Below the pieces are notes generated by a model that was given only the letters and a program-made list of their open reading frames with translations, was not told the DNA's origin and did not search any database. A DNA stretch of 33,870 bases from Planctomycetota bacterium (lineage in GTDB: Bacteria; Planctomycetota; UBA1135; GCA-002686595), in contig JARGPD010000001.1 in NCBI GenBank assembly GCA_029212845.1, positions 1 to 33,870 of the forward strand, given 5' to 3'. Shown piece by piece: positions 15,118 to 24,300 of the stretch. Position numbers and translations under genes: made by a program. Every line of letters begins with the position of its first letter. Positions within the stretch are counted from its first letter, which is position 1.

Positions 15118-15879
15118 TCAGCGGCCGAGCGACAGCCGCTGGGCGAGGACCTGGGGCAGCTCGGGGATCTGCAGGATCCGCTCCTGGGTCGTGCGCACGT
15201 CGTACTCGACACGCCGCCAGGTGATCGCGCCCTCTTCGAGGATCGCGTAGCAGGCGCGCGGGTCGCGATCGCGCGGCTGCCCGACCGAGCCGACGTTCAG
15301 GAAGAACTGCTCGCCCTCGGGCAGCTCGAAGGTCATCTCGTCGGCGCCCCCGAGACCCTGGAAGCGCAGGTCCGAGGTGAAGACCCCGCCTTGGTGGGTG
15401 TGCCCGGCGAGGCAGACCCCGCTGAAGGCCCCGAAGACCGCGCGCAGCTTGGTGGGGTTGAGGATCCCATCGGTCGACAGGACGTACTCGCGCACGGGGT
15501 TGCGCGGCGAGCCGTGCACGAACAGGAAGCGGCCTTCGCGCCAGGTCGTCGGCAGCCCGCGCAGCCACTCCCAGCGCTCCTTGGCACGGCTGCCCTTGTA
15601 CCAGCGCGGGCGCAGGCGCTTGCGGGTGAAGCGCAGGGCCTCGCGGGCGTAGGTGTTGAACTCGGCAGCCCCGGCGAAGAGTGCCTCGTCATGGTTGCCC
15701 ATCAGCGACCAGGCACAGCGCTCCATCACCTGGTCGATGCACCACTCTGGCTCGGGACCGTAGCCCACGATGTCGCCGAGGCAGGCGATCTCGGTCACCC
15801 CTTGGGCGTCGATGTCCGCAAACACCGCCTCGAGCGCAGGGCGGTTGGAGTGCAGGTCCGAGATCAGCGCCAGCTTCAC
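15118..15879 (-). CDS. Calcineurin-like metallophosphoesterase (YfcE/DUF2-type)
   Basis: A 253-residue enzyme with a complete dinuclear metal site: SDLHSN (Asp8, His10), CLGDIVGYG (Asp36), MGNHDE (Asn62, His63), FVHGSP (His122) and AGHTHQGG (His160, His162). The family includes phosphodiesterases and protein or nucleotide phosphatases; its real substrate cannot be told from sequence. The GDxVGYGP pattern followed by a long insert (residues 75-110) and FFLNVGSVGQPRD is typical of small bacterial predicted phosphodiesterases. The start is GTG 15879, which overlaps the NrnA stop in a GTGA junction, so translation is coupled. Together they suggest a function in nucleotide or phosphoester turnover. 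Confidence 0.92.
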   Translation of the reverse strand: MKLALISDLHSNRPALEAVFADIDAQGVTEIACLGDIVGYGPEPEWCIDQVMERCAWSLMGNHDEALFAGAAEFNTYAREALRFTRKRLRPRWYKGSRAKERWEWLRGLPTTWREGRFLFVHGSPRNPVREYVLSTDGILNPTKLRAVFGAFSGVCLAGHTHQGGVFTSDLRFQGLGGADEMTFELPEGEQFFLNVGSVGQPRDRDPRACYAILEEGAITWRRVEYDVRTTQERILQIPELPQVLAQRLSLGR

Positions 15880-16898
15880 GTCACCGCCGGTGCGAAGTGA
15901 CGCTCGATGTGGACCAGGGCCGCCTCCAACAACGCACTTCGAGCGGCCTCCATCGGCCCGTCGAGGGTCGCGCCGGATGCCTTCACGTGGCCGCCGCCGC
16001 CGAACTCACGGGCGAGCGCGTTGACGTCGAAGCTGCCCTTGCTGCGCGCCGAGAGCTTGATGCGGCCGTCGCTGGCGATGCGCAGGAAGAGCACCACCTC
16101 GACCCGATCCACCGAGCGCAGGATGTCCAGGAGCAGGTCGCTGTTGCCATCGAAGGGCCCGCCCTTGGGGTCCGAAGCCAGGAGTGCGAGCCGCCCATCG
16201 GCGAAGTACTCGAGGTTGGCGAGGAGCTGTCCGAGCTCGTGGGGCAGGGCCGGCTCGTTGCGCTGGTAGATCGCGGAGAAGAGCAGGTCCGGCTGCACGC
16301 CGCGGGTCACCATCTCGCCGGCGACCCGCAGGGTCTCGGCGTCGGTGTTGCTGTACTTGAACCAGCCCGTGTCGGTCACGAGCGAGGTGAAGACGCCGGC
16401 ACTCGCGACCGGGTCCAGCTCGACGCCGAGCGCTGCCGCGAGCCGGTGGACGAGCAGTCCCGTGGCCGAGGCCGAGCGGTCGACCAGACAGTGGTCCCAC
16501 CACTCGTCGCCATGGTGCACGTGGTGGTCGATCACCAGCTTGCTCGCGCTCGAAGCCCGCAGGGGCTCGGCCAGGGAGCCACAGCGCTCGAGCTCGGAGA
16601 TGTCGAGCAGCACGCACAGGTCGTGCTCGGGCAGGGCCTCGCCCGTGTGGACGCCGTACTCGACCTCGCTGGCGAGGTAGTCGAAGGCCGCCTCGGGCGG
16701 ATCCGGGTTCAGCACGTGCACGCGCTTGCCGAGGGCCTCGAGCACCCGCGCGAGGGCCGCCTGGGCGCCGATGCAGTCGCCGTCCGGGCGCTCGTGCCCC
16801 GTGAGGATCACGGAGCTCGAGGCGTGGATCGCCGCCAGCACGTCAGCCGGTACGGCAGGGGGACTCTGGACCGGACCTCGTTCTTCGGTGTCGCTCAA
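15876..16898 (-). CDS. DHH/DHHA1 phosphoesterase, NrnA-type oligoribonuclease / pAp phosphatase
   Basis: A 340-residue protein with a DHH domain (ILTGHERPDGDCIGA with His35, Asp39 and Asp41; LLDI Asp99; LVIDHHVHHG with Asp124-His125-His126) and a DHHA1 domain ending in FGGGGHVKASGATL, the substrate-binding GGGGH loop. NrnA enzymes degrade very short RNAs (nanoRNA) and 3'-phosphoadenosine-5'-phosphate, and some members cleave linear cyclic-di-nucleotide products. The TTG start at 16898 lies four bases after the stop of the lipoprotein gene upstream, so it is expressed from that transcript or by reinitiation. No Shine-Dalgarno sequence is visible. The pairing with a calcineurin-like phosphoesterase is tight (four-base overlap). 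Confidence 0.92.
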   Translation of the reverse strand: MSDTEERGPVQSPPAVPADVLAAIHASSSVILTGHERPDGDCIGAQAALARVLEALGKRVHVLNPDPPEAAFDYLASEVEYGVHTGEALPEHDLCVLLDISELERCGSLAEPLRASSASKLVIDHHVHHGDEWWDHCLVDRSASATGLLVHRLAAALGVELDPVASAGVFTSLVTDTGWFKYSNTDAETLRVAGEMVTRGVQPDLLFSAIYQRNEPALPHELGQLLANLEYFADGRLALLASDPKGGPFDGNSDLLLDILRSVDRVEVVLFLRIASDGRIKLSARSKGSFDVNALAREFGGGGHVKASGATLDGPMEAARSALLEAALVHIERHFAPAVT

Positions 16899-16902
16899 GG
16901 GA

Positions 16903-19900
16903 TCAGTCCGGCTTGGCCAGGATCTCGAAGGAGTGGATCTCGCCGAAGGCCGGCCAGTCGGGCGACGTGCGGTCGAAGATGATCTGGTAGCGGATGATGT
17001 TGGACCTGCGCGCTTCGACCTCCTGGGGGTCGAGCGGGAAGACCGCCTCCCAGTAGGTGTTCAGCTCCGAGGGGTGCCGCACCCACGCCGTCAGGCTGTC
17101 GGCCTGGATCGAGCCACCCTGGGAGTCGAGGGTCGCGTCGCAGAGGTTCTCGGGGAGCTCTGCGATGCGAGCACCCTGGAAGCGCACGACCACCGGGGCC
17201 GGGGTTGCGCCCCCGAGGTCCGTCCCGAACAAGCTCTCGGCCGAGCCACCGAAGGGGTTGTTCGGGTCGTTGGCGTTGCGGTAGGAGAACGGCGTCGCGG
17301 GCAGGGCCGCCGTCGTGATCAGCATGTCCCAGCCGAGCACAGGGTTCAGCGGGTCGGTCAGGAAGTCGTCCTCGGGGAAGGTCACCTGGAAGAAGAAGCC
17401 CGGCGGACGCAGCCAGCAGGACTGCGCACCCGAGCGGGCCCCAGGGCCGCTCGCATCGGCGACCCAGTCGCCGACCGAGAGGATCACGTCGGAGTCAGCC
17501 CCGCCGTAGGGGCTGCCGAGGCCAGAATCGAAGGGCTTCACCTTGGGGGCCAAGAGCATCGGATCCGCGGGGAACTCGGACTCGACACGCAGCAGGCCTG
17601 CGCCGCCGAAGCCACCGAGCGAGCCACCGACACCAAGCCCGCCGTCACCACCGGAGATGTCGACCGAGTGGGCCAGGGAGGAGAACAGCACCTGGCGCGC
17701 CTGGGCCAGGAAGGAGCCGCCCGAGCCGCCGCCGCCGGGTGCGGCCTGGCCGTTGAGGGCATCGCCGACCGGATCGTCGGCCGCGTCGCCGCCCTTGCCA
17801 CCGGACACGTCGACGGCGCCGGTGATGCGCACCTCCGAGCCGGCCTGGATCTGGATCGCTCCACCACCGCCGCCGCCGCCCGCGCCGCTGTGGCTCGCGT
17901 AGAAGGTGATCGAGCCCGCGAGGCAGTCCCCGAAGGCCGGCCCGTTCGTGCGCGTCAGCGCCACGTGGGCGCCACCACCGCCGCCGCCGGAGCCACCCCG
18001 AAGGTGGCCCTTCTCGGGCGAGAGCTCCATGACCTCGGCGTCGATGCCGATGGACGCCGGGTCGCCGCCGAGGGCGTTGACGCCGGGCCACATGCCGCTA
18101 CCGCCGGGGTCGTTGAGCAGCGGGTTGTCCCAGCTCGCCTGGGACTCGCCCCCGTTGGTGGCGTAGCCGCCGCCCGCGCCGGGGTTCGCGACCTGGTCGT
18201 CGCTGCAGAGGCTGTTCGGCTGCAGGCCGCCGAAGTCGGTCAGACCGAAGGGCTGCACCGCGGGCCAGTGCACGCCACCCTCTCCGCCGCCAAAGGTCGT
18301 CACGCCGCCAGCAAGGCCCTCGCCCGCGAAGCCGTCGACGACCGCGCCGGGGTTCGGCTGGCCGTTGCCGGGGCCCGGCAGGAACAGCAGGGTCGTGCCC
18401 GTGTTGTCAGGCCGGTCCGCGCCGCGTCCGCCGTCCCCAGCGAAGGGCCCGCCCACGCCGGCACTGCCGCCGTCGAGCAGGTTCGAGGGGTGCCCACCGA
18501 GGGCGTCCTCGTTCTCGGTCGGCTCGTTGCCGACGGCGGCGATGCCACCTTGGACCAGCGCGCGGCCACGCACGAAGAGGCGCGCGGGGTTGGAGCCCTC
18601 GACCACCAGCGTCGCGCCGTTGTCGACGGTCAGTGACGAGAACTCGAACAGGCCGCCGGTGACGGTCGCCATCTGCGGTCCGTCGGTCGGGGGGAAGGTG
18701 CCCGACCCCTCGAGCAGGATGTCGTAGTTGGAGAAGTCGTCCGAGTCCGTGTTCAGGACATAGGGCGAGCTGCCCACCGTGACGTGCAGGTCACCCAGCT
18801 TGCCGGAGCCTCCGCCAAGGCCGGCCGCCAGGGACCCGCCGCCCCAGTAGGCTCCACTGCGCACGTCGTCCATGTTGGCCGTGGTGGCGAACTGCTCGCC
18901 GCCCTCGGGCAGCAGCACGTCGCCGAAGGTGTTGGCCTCGGGCACGAAGCCGAAGACCCCCGGGTTCTCCAGGGGTGAGCCAGCAAGGTCGAGGATGCCG
19001 CTCGCGACCTCGACGACGATGCGCCGCGGGACCACGCCAGAGCCGGCCGACGGGAAGCCCGAGGCCGCGGTGAAGGTCAGCACCGAGCTGAGGGTGGCCT
19101 CGTTGAGCTCGAGGTCCAGGTTGCCCGCGAGGGGGATCCAGTCGTCGGAGCCGCCGATCAGGCCGTCGGGATCGATGAAGAACCGCACGGTCGGGGAGTT
19201 GCCGTCCGACGGGTTGAGGATCGTGACCGGGCTGATGATGTCGTTGAACACCAGGCGGACGGTGCTGAGGCTCCAGACGCCGGTCAGCTCCGTCGAGCCA
19301 GAGACCAGGCCCTCCTCGGTGGCCTCGACCTCGCCACCGGGACCGTACTCGGTCACCGTGTCGGCGTAGATCGACATCTGTGAGGGACCCGGCGAGTTGT
19401 CGACGAGACCTGTGCCGACCGACACGTTGCAGAACATGCCTGCTTGGTTCTGCTTGCCGCTGGTGCTACGCAGGTAGGGCGCACCGCTGTGCAGTGTCCC
19501 GTTGACCTTGATCGAGTAGGACCGCCCGACCTCGAACCCGAAGACGGGAGTGCCGTTCATGTCGAACGAGATCTCCGGACGGAAGATCACACGCCGAGGG
19601 TTGGCGGGGTCCAGCACGAAGACACCCGGAGGTGCCAGGCCGGTCTGGGCATCCGTGATCCGGAAGGTCGACTTGGTGACCGTGGCCATGTCCACCGGCT
19701 GGGTGAACTCGATCCCGATCTCCTCGTTGGCCTTGATCGTGCCCTTGCCACAAGTCACCGGGTCCCCGTAGATCCCCGAGCCGCAGCCCAAGGAGCACGA
19801 GAGGATGGCCATGTTGTTGCCGATCCCACCGCTGAGAGAGCCGTCGGTCGAAGCGAGTTCGCTACCACAGCTGGAGAGGAACAGGATTGGTGCAGCGAGC

Positions 19901-19929
19901 GCGCCGAGGATGAGGTGTCGCAACTTCAT
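16903..19929 (-). CDS. Glycine-rich lipoprotein with N-terminal Ig-like (Big_5-like) domain, paralogue A
   Basis: A 1,008-residue lipoprotein: signal peptide MKLRHLILGALAAPILFL, lipobox L-S-S-C with Cys21. Soon after is a Cys-rich segment (ILSCSLGCGSG), then an Ig-like unit of about 100 residues (EIGIEFTQPVDMATVTKSTF, RVIFRPEISFDMNGTPVFGF) that resembles the SbsA/Big_5 family, then a second beta-rich region. Residues about 480-780 are highly glycine-rich, with runs of six or seven glycines next to alternating hydrophobic strands (GAIQIQAG, VRITGAVDVSGGKGGDA, ISGGDGGLG), a pattern that suggests a parallel beta-solenoid-like surface. The C-terminal 170 residues contain GAQSCW (near 837) and TAWVRHPSELNTYWEAVFPL. 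The homologue at 21306-24338 shares all these blocks in the same order. Function is unknown; a surface structural role is an inference. It is co-directional with the amidohydrolase and nrnA. Confidence 0.85.
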   Translation of the reverse strand: MKLRHLILGALAAPILFLSSCGSELASTDGSLSGGIGNNMAILSCSLGCGSGIYGDPVTCGKGTIKANEEIGIEFTQPVDMATVTKSTFRITDAQTGLAPPGVFVLDPANPRRVIFRPEISFDMNGTPVFGFEVGRSYSIKVNGTLHSGAPYLRSTSGKQNQAGMFCNVSVGTGLVDNSPGPSQMSIYADTVTEYGPGGEVEATEEGLVSGSTELTGVWSLSTVRLVFNDIISPVTILNPSDGNSPTVRFFIDPDGLIGGSDDWIPLAGNLDLELNEATLSSVLTFTAASGFPSAGSGVVPRRIVVEVASGILDLAGSPLENPGVFGFVPEANTFGDVLLPEGGEQFATTANMDDVRSGAYWGGGSLAAGLGGGSGKLGDLHVTVGSSPYVLNTDSDDFSNYDILLEGSGTFPPTDGPQMATVTGGLFEFSSLTVDNGATLVVEGSNPARLFVRGRALVQGGIAAVGNEPTENEDALGGHPSNLLDGGSAGVGGPFAGDGGRGADRPDNTGTTLLFLPGPGNGQPNPGAVVDGFAGEGLAGGVTTFGGGEGGVHWPAVQPFGLTDFGGLQPNSLCSDDQVANPGAGGGYATNGGESQASWDNPLLNDPGGSGMWPGVNALGGDPASIGIDAEVMELSPEKGHLRGGSGGGGGGAHVALTRTNGPAFGDCLAGSITFYASHSGAGGGGGGGAIQIQAGSEVRITGAVDVSGGKGGDAADDPVGDALNGQAAPGGGGSGGSFLAQARQVLFSSLAHSVDISGGDGGLGVGGSLGGFGGAGLLRVESEFPADPMLLAPKVKPFDSGLGSPYGGADSDVILSVGDWVADASGPGARSGAQSCWLRPPGFFFQVTFPEDDFLTDPLNPVLGWDMLITTAALPATPFSYRNANDPNNPFGGSAESLFGTDLGGATPAPVVVRFQGARIAELPENLCDATLDSQGGSIQADSLTAWVRHPSELNTYWEAVFPLDPQEVEARRSNIIRYQIIFDRTSPDWPAFGEIHSFEILAKPD

Positions 19930-19960
19930 GACCTATCGGTTGGGTCGGGTCTTGGGTGAG

Positions 19961-19979
19961 CTGGTCCCGAGGGGGCCAG
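19961..19979 (-). repeat. Small hairpin upstream of paralogue A
   Basis: Bases 19961-19967 (CTGGTCC, plus strand) pair with 19973-19979 (GGGCCAG) around a short loop, allowing one wobble. It lies in the 79-base gap between the amidohydrolase stop and the lipoprotein A start. No T-tract follows on either strand, so termination is not supported. Confidence 0.25.
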
Positions 19980-20008
19980 CAGGCGTTCACGATACAGGGC
20001 AGACAGTC

Positions 20009-21277
20009 CTAAGGCACGGTTTCCCTAGAGACGGGCGGAACTCTACGGCCCGAGAGCAGGACCAGCCGTGCTTCCGGAGCAGATGGTGCGAAGAACAGAC
20101 CCTCAGCGAGCTCGTCGACCTGCCTTGCTCGGCCCGCGTGGATCGCCACGGCGTCGGCCCGGTAGCCGGGCTCGAGGCAGCCGACCTCCCCACCGAGCCC
20201 CAGCGCCTGGGCTCCGCCCGAGGTCGCCATGGCGAGCACCTCGGCCGGACGCAACGGAGCGCCCGACTCGAGCAGCAGGCGCCCCTCGCGCAGGAGGTCG
20301 AGGTCCTCGTTGCTCGCCAGCGAGTCGGTCCCGAGGGCTAGGTTCACTCCAGCACGACGGTACTGGTCGAGCGGGCAGGGCGCGCGATCGAAGAACCGGT
20401 GCGTCCCGGGACAGTGCACCACGCTGGCGCCGGCCGCCGCGATGCGCTCTGGCTCCCCGGGGCGGGGTAGGTTGCCATGGATCAGGCTGGTGCCCGGTCC
20501 CAGCAAGCCCGCCTGCTCCAGCAGGTCGAGCCCCCTGCGCCTGGGGCTCGGCCCGAGCACGGGTGCGAAACCACCCGTCCCCCGCTCCATCCACTCGAGC
20601 TCCTCCTCGGTCTCGGACCAGTGCATGGCGACCGGCCGAACGCGACGCCGCCGCCTGTCGGCGATGCCGGCCAAGAGCGCTTCGCTGACCGTGAAGGGCG
20701 CATGGGGCGAGTACCCCTCGAGCAGGCGCGAGCTCTCGGGCAGGGCCTTGCTCAAGCGCTCCAAGGCAGCCGCGGTGCGCCCCTCGTCCCAGGCGTCCAG
20801 GACCTCGCGATAGACGCGCACGCGTGGGCCCGTCCGGCCTGCGGCGAGCAGCTCCGGGGCGGCACCGGTGGAGTCGATGTCGCCGAGGGTCGTCGTGCCC
20901 GTCAAGAGCGCCCGCGCGAGGCCCTCGCGGGCGCCGTTCAGGTAGTCGGAGTGGGCCAGGCCCATGCGGGTGCGGAGCAGCGCGCCGACCCAGGCGGGGA
21001 AGCCCGCATCCGCCGGGAGCAGGCCCGCCATGGGCCCCAGCTCGAGGTGCGCGTGGGCATTGACGAGTCCCGGCACGAGGATCACGTCGCCAAGGTCGCG
21101 AACGACCGGGTCGCGGCGTCGACGCAGCCGCGCGATGCCAGCCGCTCCGGCAGCGAGCTCGGCGACCCGGCCGCCCTCGACCAGCAGCCCAGCCCCCTCG
21201 CCGCCGCCGAGCAGCAACGAGCTCGCCCGCGGCAGGATGCCGCGGGCGAGCAAGAGGGTCGGTCGCGTCGTCTTCAC
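20009..21277 (-). CDS. Amidohydrolase of the ATZ/TRZ/MtaD (nucleoside-derivative deaminase-like) family
   Basis: A 422-residue metal-dependent hydrolase. It has the subtype III amidohydrolase signature: LVPGLVNAHAHLE (His75, His77), GYSPHAPFTVSE (His192), MHWSETEEE (His219, Glu222), IHGN (His267), HCPGTH (His288) and LGTDSLASNEDLDL (Asp318). Known relatives include 5'-methylthioadenosine/S-adenosylhomocysteine deaminases, guanine deaminase and chlorohydrolases, so a deaminase of a purine-like compound is the safest guess; the specific substrate is not assignable. The start is GTG 21277, with the N-terminal composite beta-sandwich residues preceding the HxH motif. It sits between two paralogous glycine-rich lipoprotein genes, 28 bases after one and 79 bases before the other, an unexpected context for a cytoplasmic enzyme. 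Confidence 0.9.
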   Translation of the reverse strand: MKTTRPTLLLARGILPRASSLLLGGGEGAGLLVEGGRVAELAAGAAGIARLRRRRDPVVRDLGDVILVPGLVNAHAHLELGPMAGLLPADAGFPAWVGALLRTRMGLAHSDYLNGAREGLARALLTGTTTLGDIDSTGAAPELLAAGRTGPRVRVYREVLDAWDEGRTAAALERLSKALPESSRLLEGYSPHAPFTVSEALLAGIADRRRRRVRPVAMHWSETEEELEWMERGTGGFAPVLGPSPRRRGLDLLEQAGLLGPGTSLIHGNLPRPGEPERIAAAGASVVHCPGTHRFFDRAPCPLDQYRRAGVNLALGTDSLASNEDLDLLREGRLLLESGAPLRPAEVLAMATSGGAQALGLGGEVGCLEPGYRADAVAIHAGRARQVDELAEGLFFAPSAPEARLVLLSGRRVPPVSRETVP

Positions 21278-21298
21278 GCGCGCAAGGACAGGGTGCTC

Positions 21299-21316
21299 GT
21301 CCCGATCAATCGGGAC
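21299..21316. repeat. Near-perfect palindrome spanning the stop codon of lipoprotein paralogue B
   Basis: GTCCCGAT at 21299-21306 and ATCGGGAC at 21309-21316 are exact reverse complements separated by CA. In RNA this gives a seven-base-pair stem with a TCAA-type tetraloop. It includes the TGA stop of the lipoprotein gene and lies just before the amidohydrolase start. It could be a weak attenuating hairpin, an RNA-stability element or an operator; no T-tract follows. Confidence 0.55.
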
Positions 21317-24300
21317 TCGCCTTCATGTGGAAGTTCGTGAGACCCGCGACGAGGCCGGAGAGCGGCGTGCTGCCGTCGAAGATGATCTGGTATCGGATCA
21401 TGTTCGGGCGGCGCTTGGCAGCCAGCTCGGGTTGGCCGGGCAGGGCGAGGTCCCAGTAGTCGTTCAGCTCGGCGGGATGCCGGACCCAAGGGGTCAGGGA
21501 GGTGACGTCCACGGAGCCGAGCGGATCGTTCAGGTCCACGTTGCAGACGTCGAGGACCTCCTTGATGCTGTGGACGCCCTGGAAGCGCACGACGATGGTG
21601 CCCGGGGTGGCTCCACCGAGGTCCGAGCCGAGGGCCGACTCCGGCGAGATGCCGAAGGGGTTCGCCGGATCGGTCGGGTTGCGGAACGAGAAGGGCTGCA
21701 GGCCGAGGGTCGTGACCACGTCGAAGTCCCAACCGTAGACAGGATCGAGCGGGTCGCTGAGGTCGTCCTCGGTGAAGTCCAGCACGAAGAAGTTGCCGTC
21801 GGGAATGATCCAGCACGACTGGGCGCCGGAGCGTCCCTGGGGACCCATGAAGCCCTGGAGCATCGGACCCGTCGACAGGATCGCGGTCGAGGTCGGACCA
21901 CCGGTGACCGACCCGGGGGCCGCGTTGAAGGGGGCGATCTTCTTCGCCTCGACCAGGGGATCGGGGACCGACTGGGACTCGAGGCGCACGAGGCCCGCAC
22001 CGCCGACACCACCCTTGGTGCCCGGTGCGCCGCCCGCGCCGATGCCGCCCGCGCCGCCACTGACGTTCAGGCGCTCGCTCGTGTCCGTGATGATCAGGTT
22101 GCGCGCCTGCAACAGCAGCGCTCCACCCGAGCCGCCCCCACCGGGGCAGGCCTGGTCCTGGCGGTCGATGGAAGCGAAGGCGTCCTGGCCGTCGCCGCCG
22201 TTGCCACCCTTCGCGAGGATGTTGCCGTCAACCTTGATCAGCTCACCGGCTTGCAGCTGGAGGGCGCCGCCGCCCCCGCCACCGCCGGCACCACTGTGCG
22301 GGGTGTAGACCTTGAACTTCTTGCCGATCACGCACTCGCCGAAGGGGAAGCCGTCCGACTGGGAGCGGAGCCAGCTGGTCCCGCCACCGCCGCCACCAGA
22401 GCCGCCGCGCAGGTGGCCGAGGTCCGGGTTGAGGGTGCGGATCTCGGGGGTCAGGCCGATCGTCGCCGCGTCGCCACCAGGCGTGTCCGGAGCCACGACC
22501 CCGGTGGGCGGGCTCGGGTTCAGGAGACCGTCCACGATGACCGGGACTCCCGGGCTGCCGGAGGTGCCGTAGGCACCACCACTGCCCGGTCCAGCGACCA
22601 TGTCGACCTTGCAGACCTTGTCGGGCAGGAACATCCCGAGGTCCGAGCTGGTGCTCGGCGCGCTGGTCGGCCAAGCCGTGCCGCCCAGACCACTACCGAG
22701 GGTTCCGGTTCCACCAACGCCGGTGGCATCCTGGCCATCGATGTCAGCACCCGGGTTCGGCGAGCCGAGCAGGGCCAGTAGGCTCGGATCGGTGTCGTTG
22801 GGACGGTCGCCGCCCTGGCCGCCGGATCCCGCGGCGGGGCCGCCCGCTCCACCGAGCCCGCCGTCGAGCAGGGAGGAGTCGTGCCCGGTGGGCGTCGTGA
22901 ACTGAGCGGGAGGGGTCGCGCCCGAGGCGTCGATCCGGCCCGAGGACTGGACGAACGCACCGCCGCGGGCGAACAGGCGCGCCGGCTTGGAGCCGGTGAA
23001 GCGCAGCTGCGCACCGGGGAGGACGTCGATCGTGGCGAACTCGAACACCCCGTCGGTGATGGTCACGCTCGGCGGAGTCGCACTGGGCGGGAAGGCCACG
23101 CTGCCCTGGGGGATCACGTCGAAGCTGGAGAAGACCTGGCTGTCGGTGTCCAAGGTGACCGGCGAGTCTTCCTGGCTGACGATCAGGTCACCCAGCATGC
23201 CGCTGCCGCCGCCTAGTCCACGTAGGAGCGCCCCGTCGGCCCAGGTGGCGCCGGTGCGGTTGGTGTCGCGGTACTTCGTCGTGATGAACTGCTCGCCCAC
23301 GCCGTCCGGGAGGATGACGGGGTCGAAGGGCACGAACTGGGGCACGAAGATCACCTCGCCCGGGTTGACGAGCGAGTTCGAGCCGAGGTCGGACACCACG
23401 CTCGGGATGTCGAGGATGATCTTGCGCGGAACGAGGCCACTGCCCGAGGAGGGCAGCCCCCCCGAAGGCGTGAAGACGACCACCGTCTTGAGGGCGTCCT
23501 GGTCGATGTTGATCGTGTAGTCCCCGAAGACCTCGACCTGGTCGCTCGGGTCGTTGGTGTTGCCGTCAGGGTCGACGTAGACGTGCAGCGTGCTCGACTC
23601 CTTGGTGACCGGGTTGACCAGGGTCGCCGGGTTCATCACGTCGTCGAAGGTCATCGTGATCCGACTGTCGGACCACACGTCGGTGAGCAGCGTGCCGGAG
23701 TTGGCGCTGAACTTCTCCACCGCGGTGACCTCACCCGTGACCGGGTCCTTCTCGGTGACCACGTCGACACTGACGTCCACCGAGGGAGCACCGGGGACCG
23801 GGTCGAGGATGCCCGTCGCGACGATCGTGCAGAACATCCGCGAGACGTTCTTCTTCCCGCTCGTGCTGGCGATGAAGTTGCCGCCGCTGTCCTGGACCGT
23901 GCCGCGCAGGAGCACCTGGTAGGACTTGTTCTCGCTGAAGCCGAAGACCGGCGCGCCCGAGGCGTCGAAGGTCAGGAGCGGACGGAAGATCAGGTTCTTC
24001 GGATCACTCGGGTCCAGGGTGAACGAGCCCGCGGGCGACTTCCCGGTCCCGAGGTCGGTGACCTGGAAGGTGTTCTTGTTGACCGTCGCCAGGTTGACCG
24101 GCTGGCTGAAGGAGATCACCAGGGCCTCGTTGACCGCGACCTGGTTCAGACCGCAGGCGATCTGAGTGCCCCCGGCGCCACCGCTGCAGGCCAGCGAGCA
24201 TGAGGTGATCTGCATGGCCGCAGAGCTCCCGCCCGAGGTACCCGAGGAGCTACCTCCGCCGCAACCGGCGAGGGTGAGCGCCAGTCCCGTGAGGGTGGCG

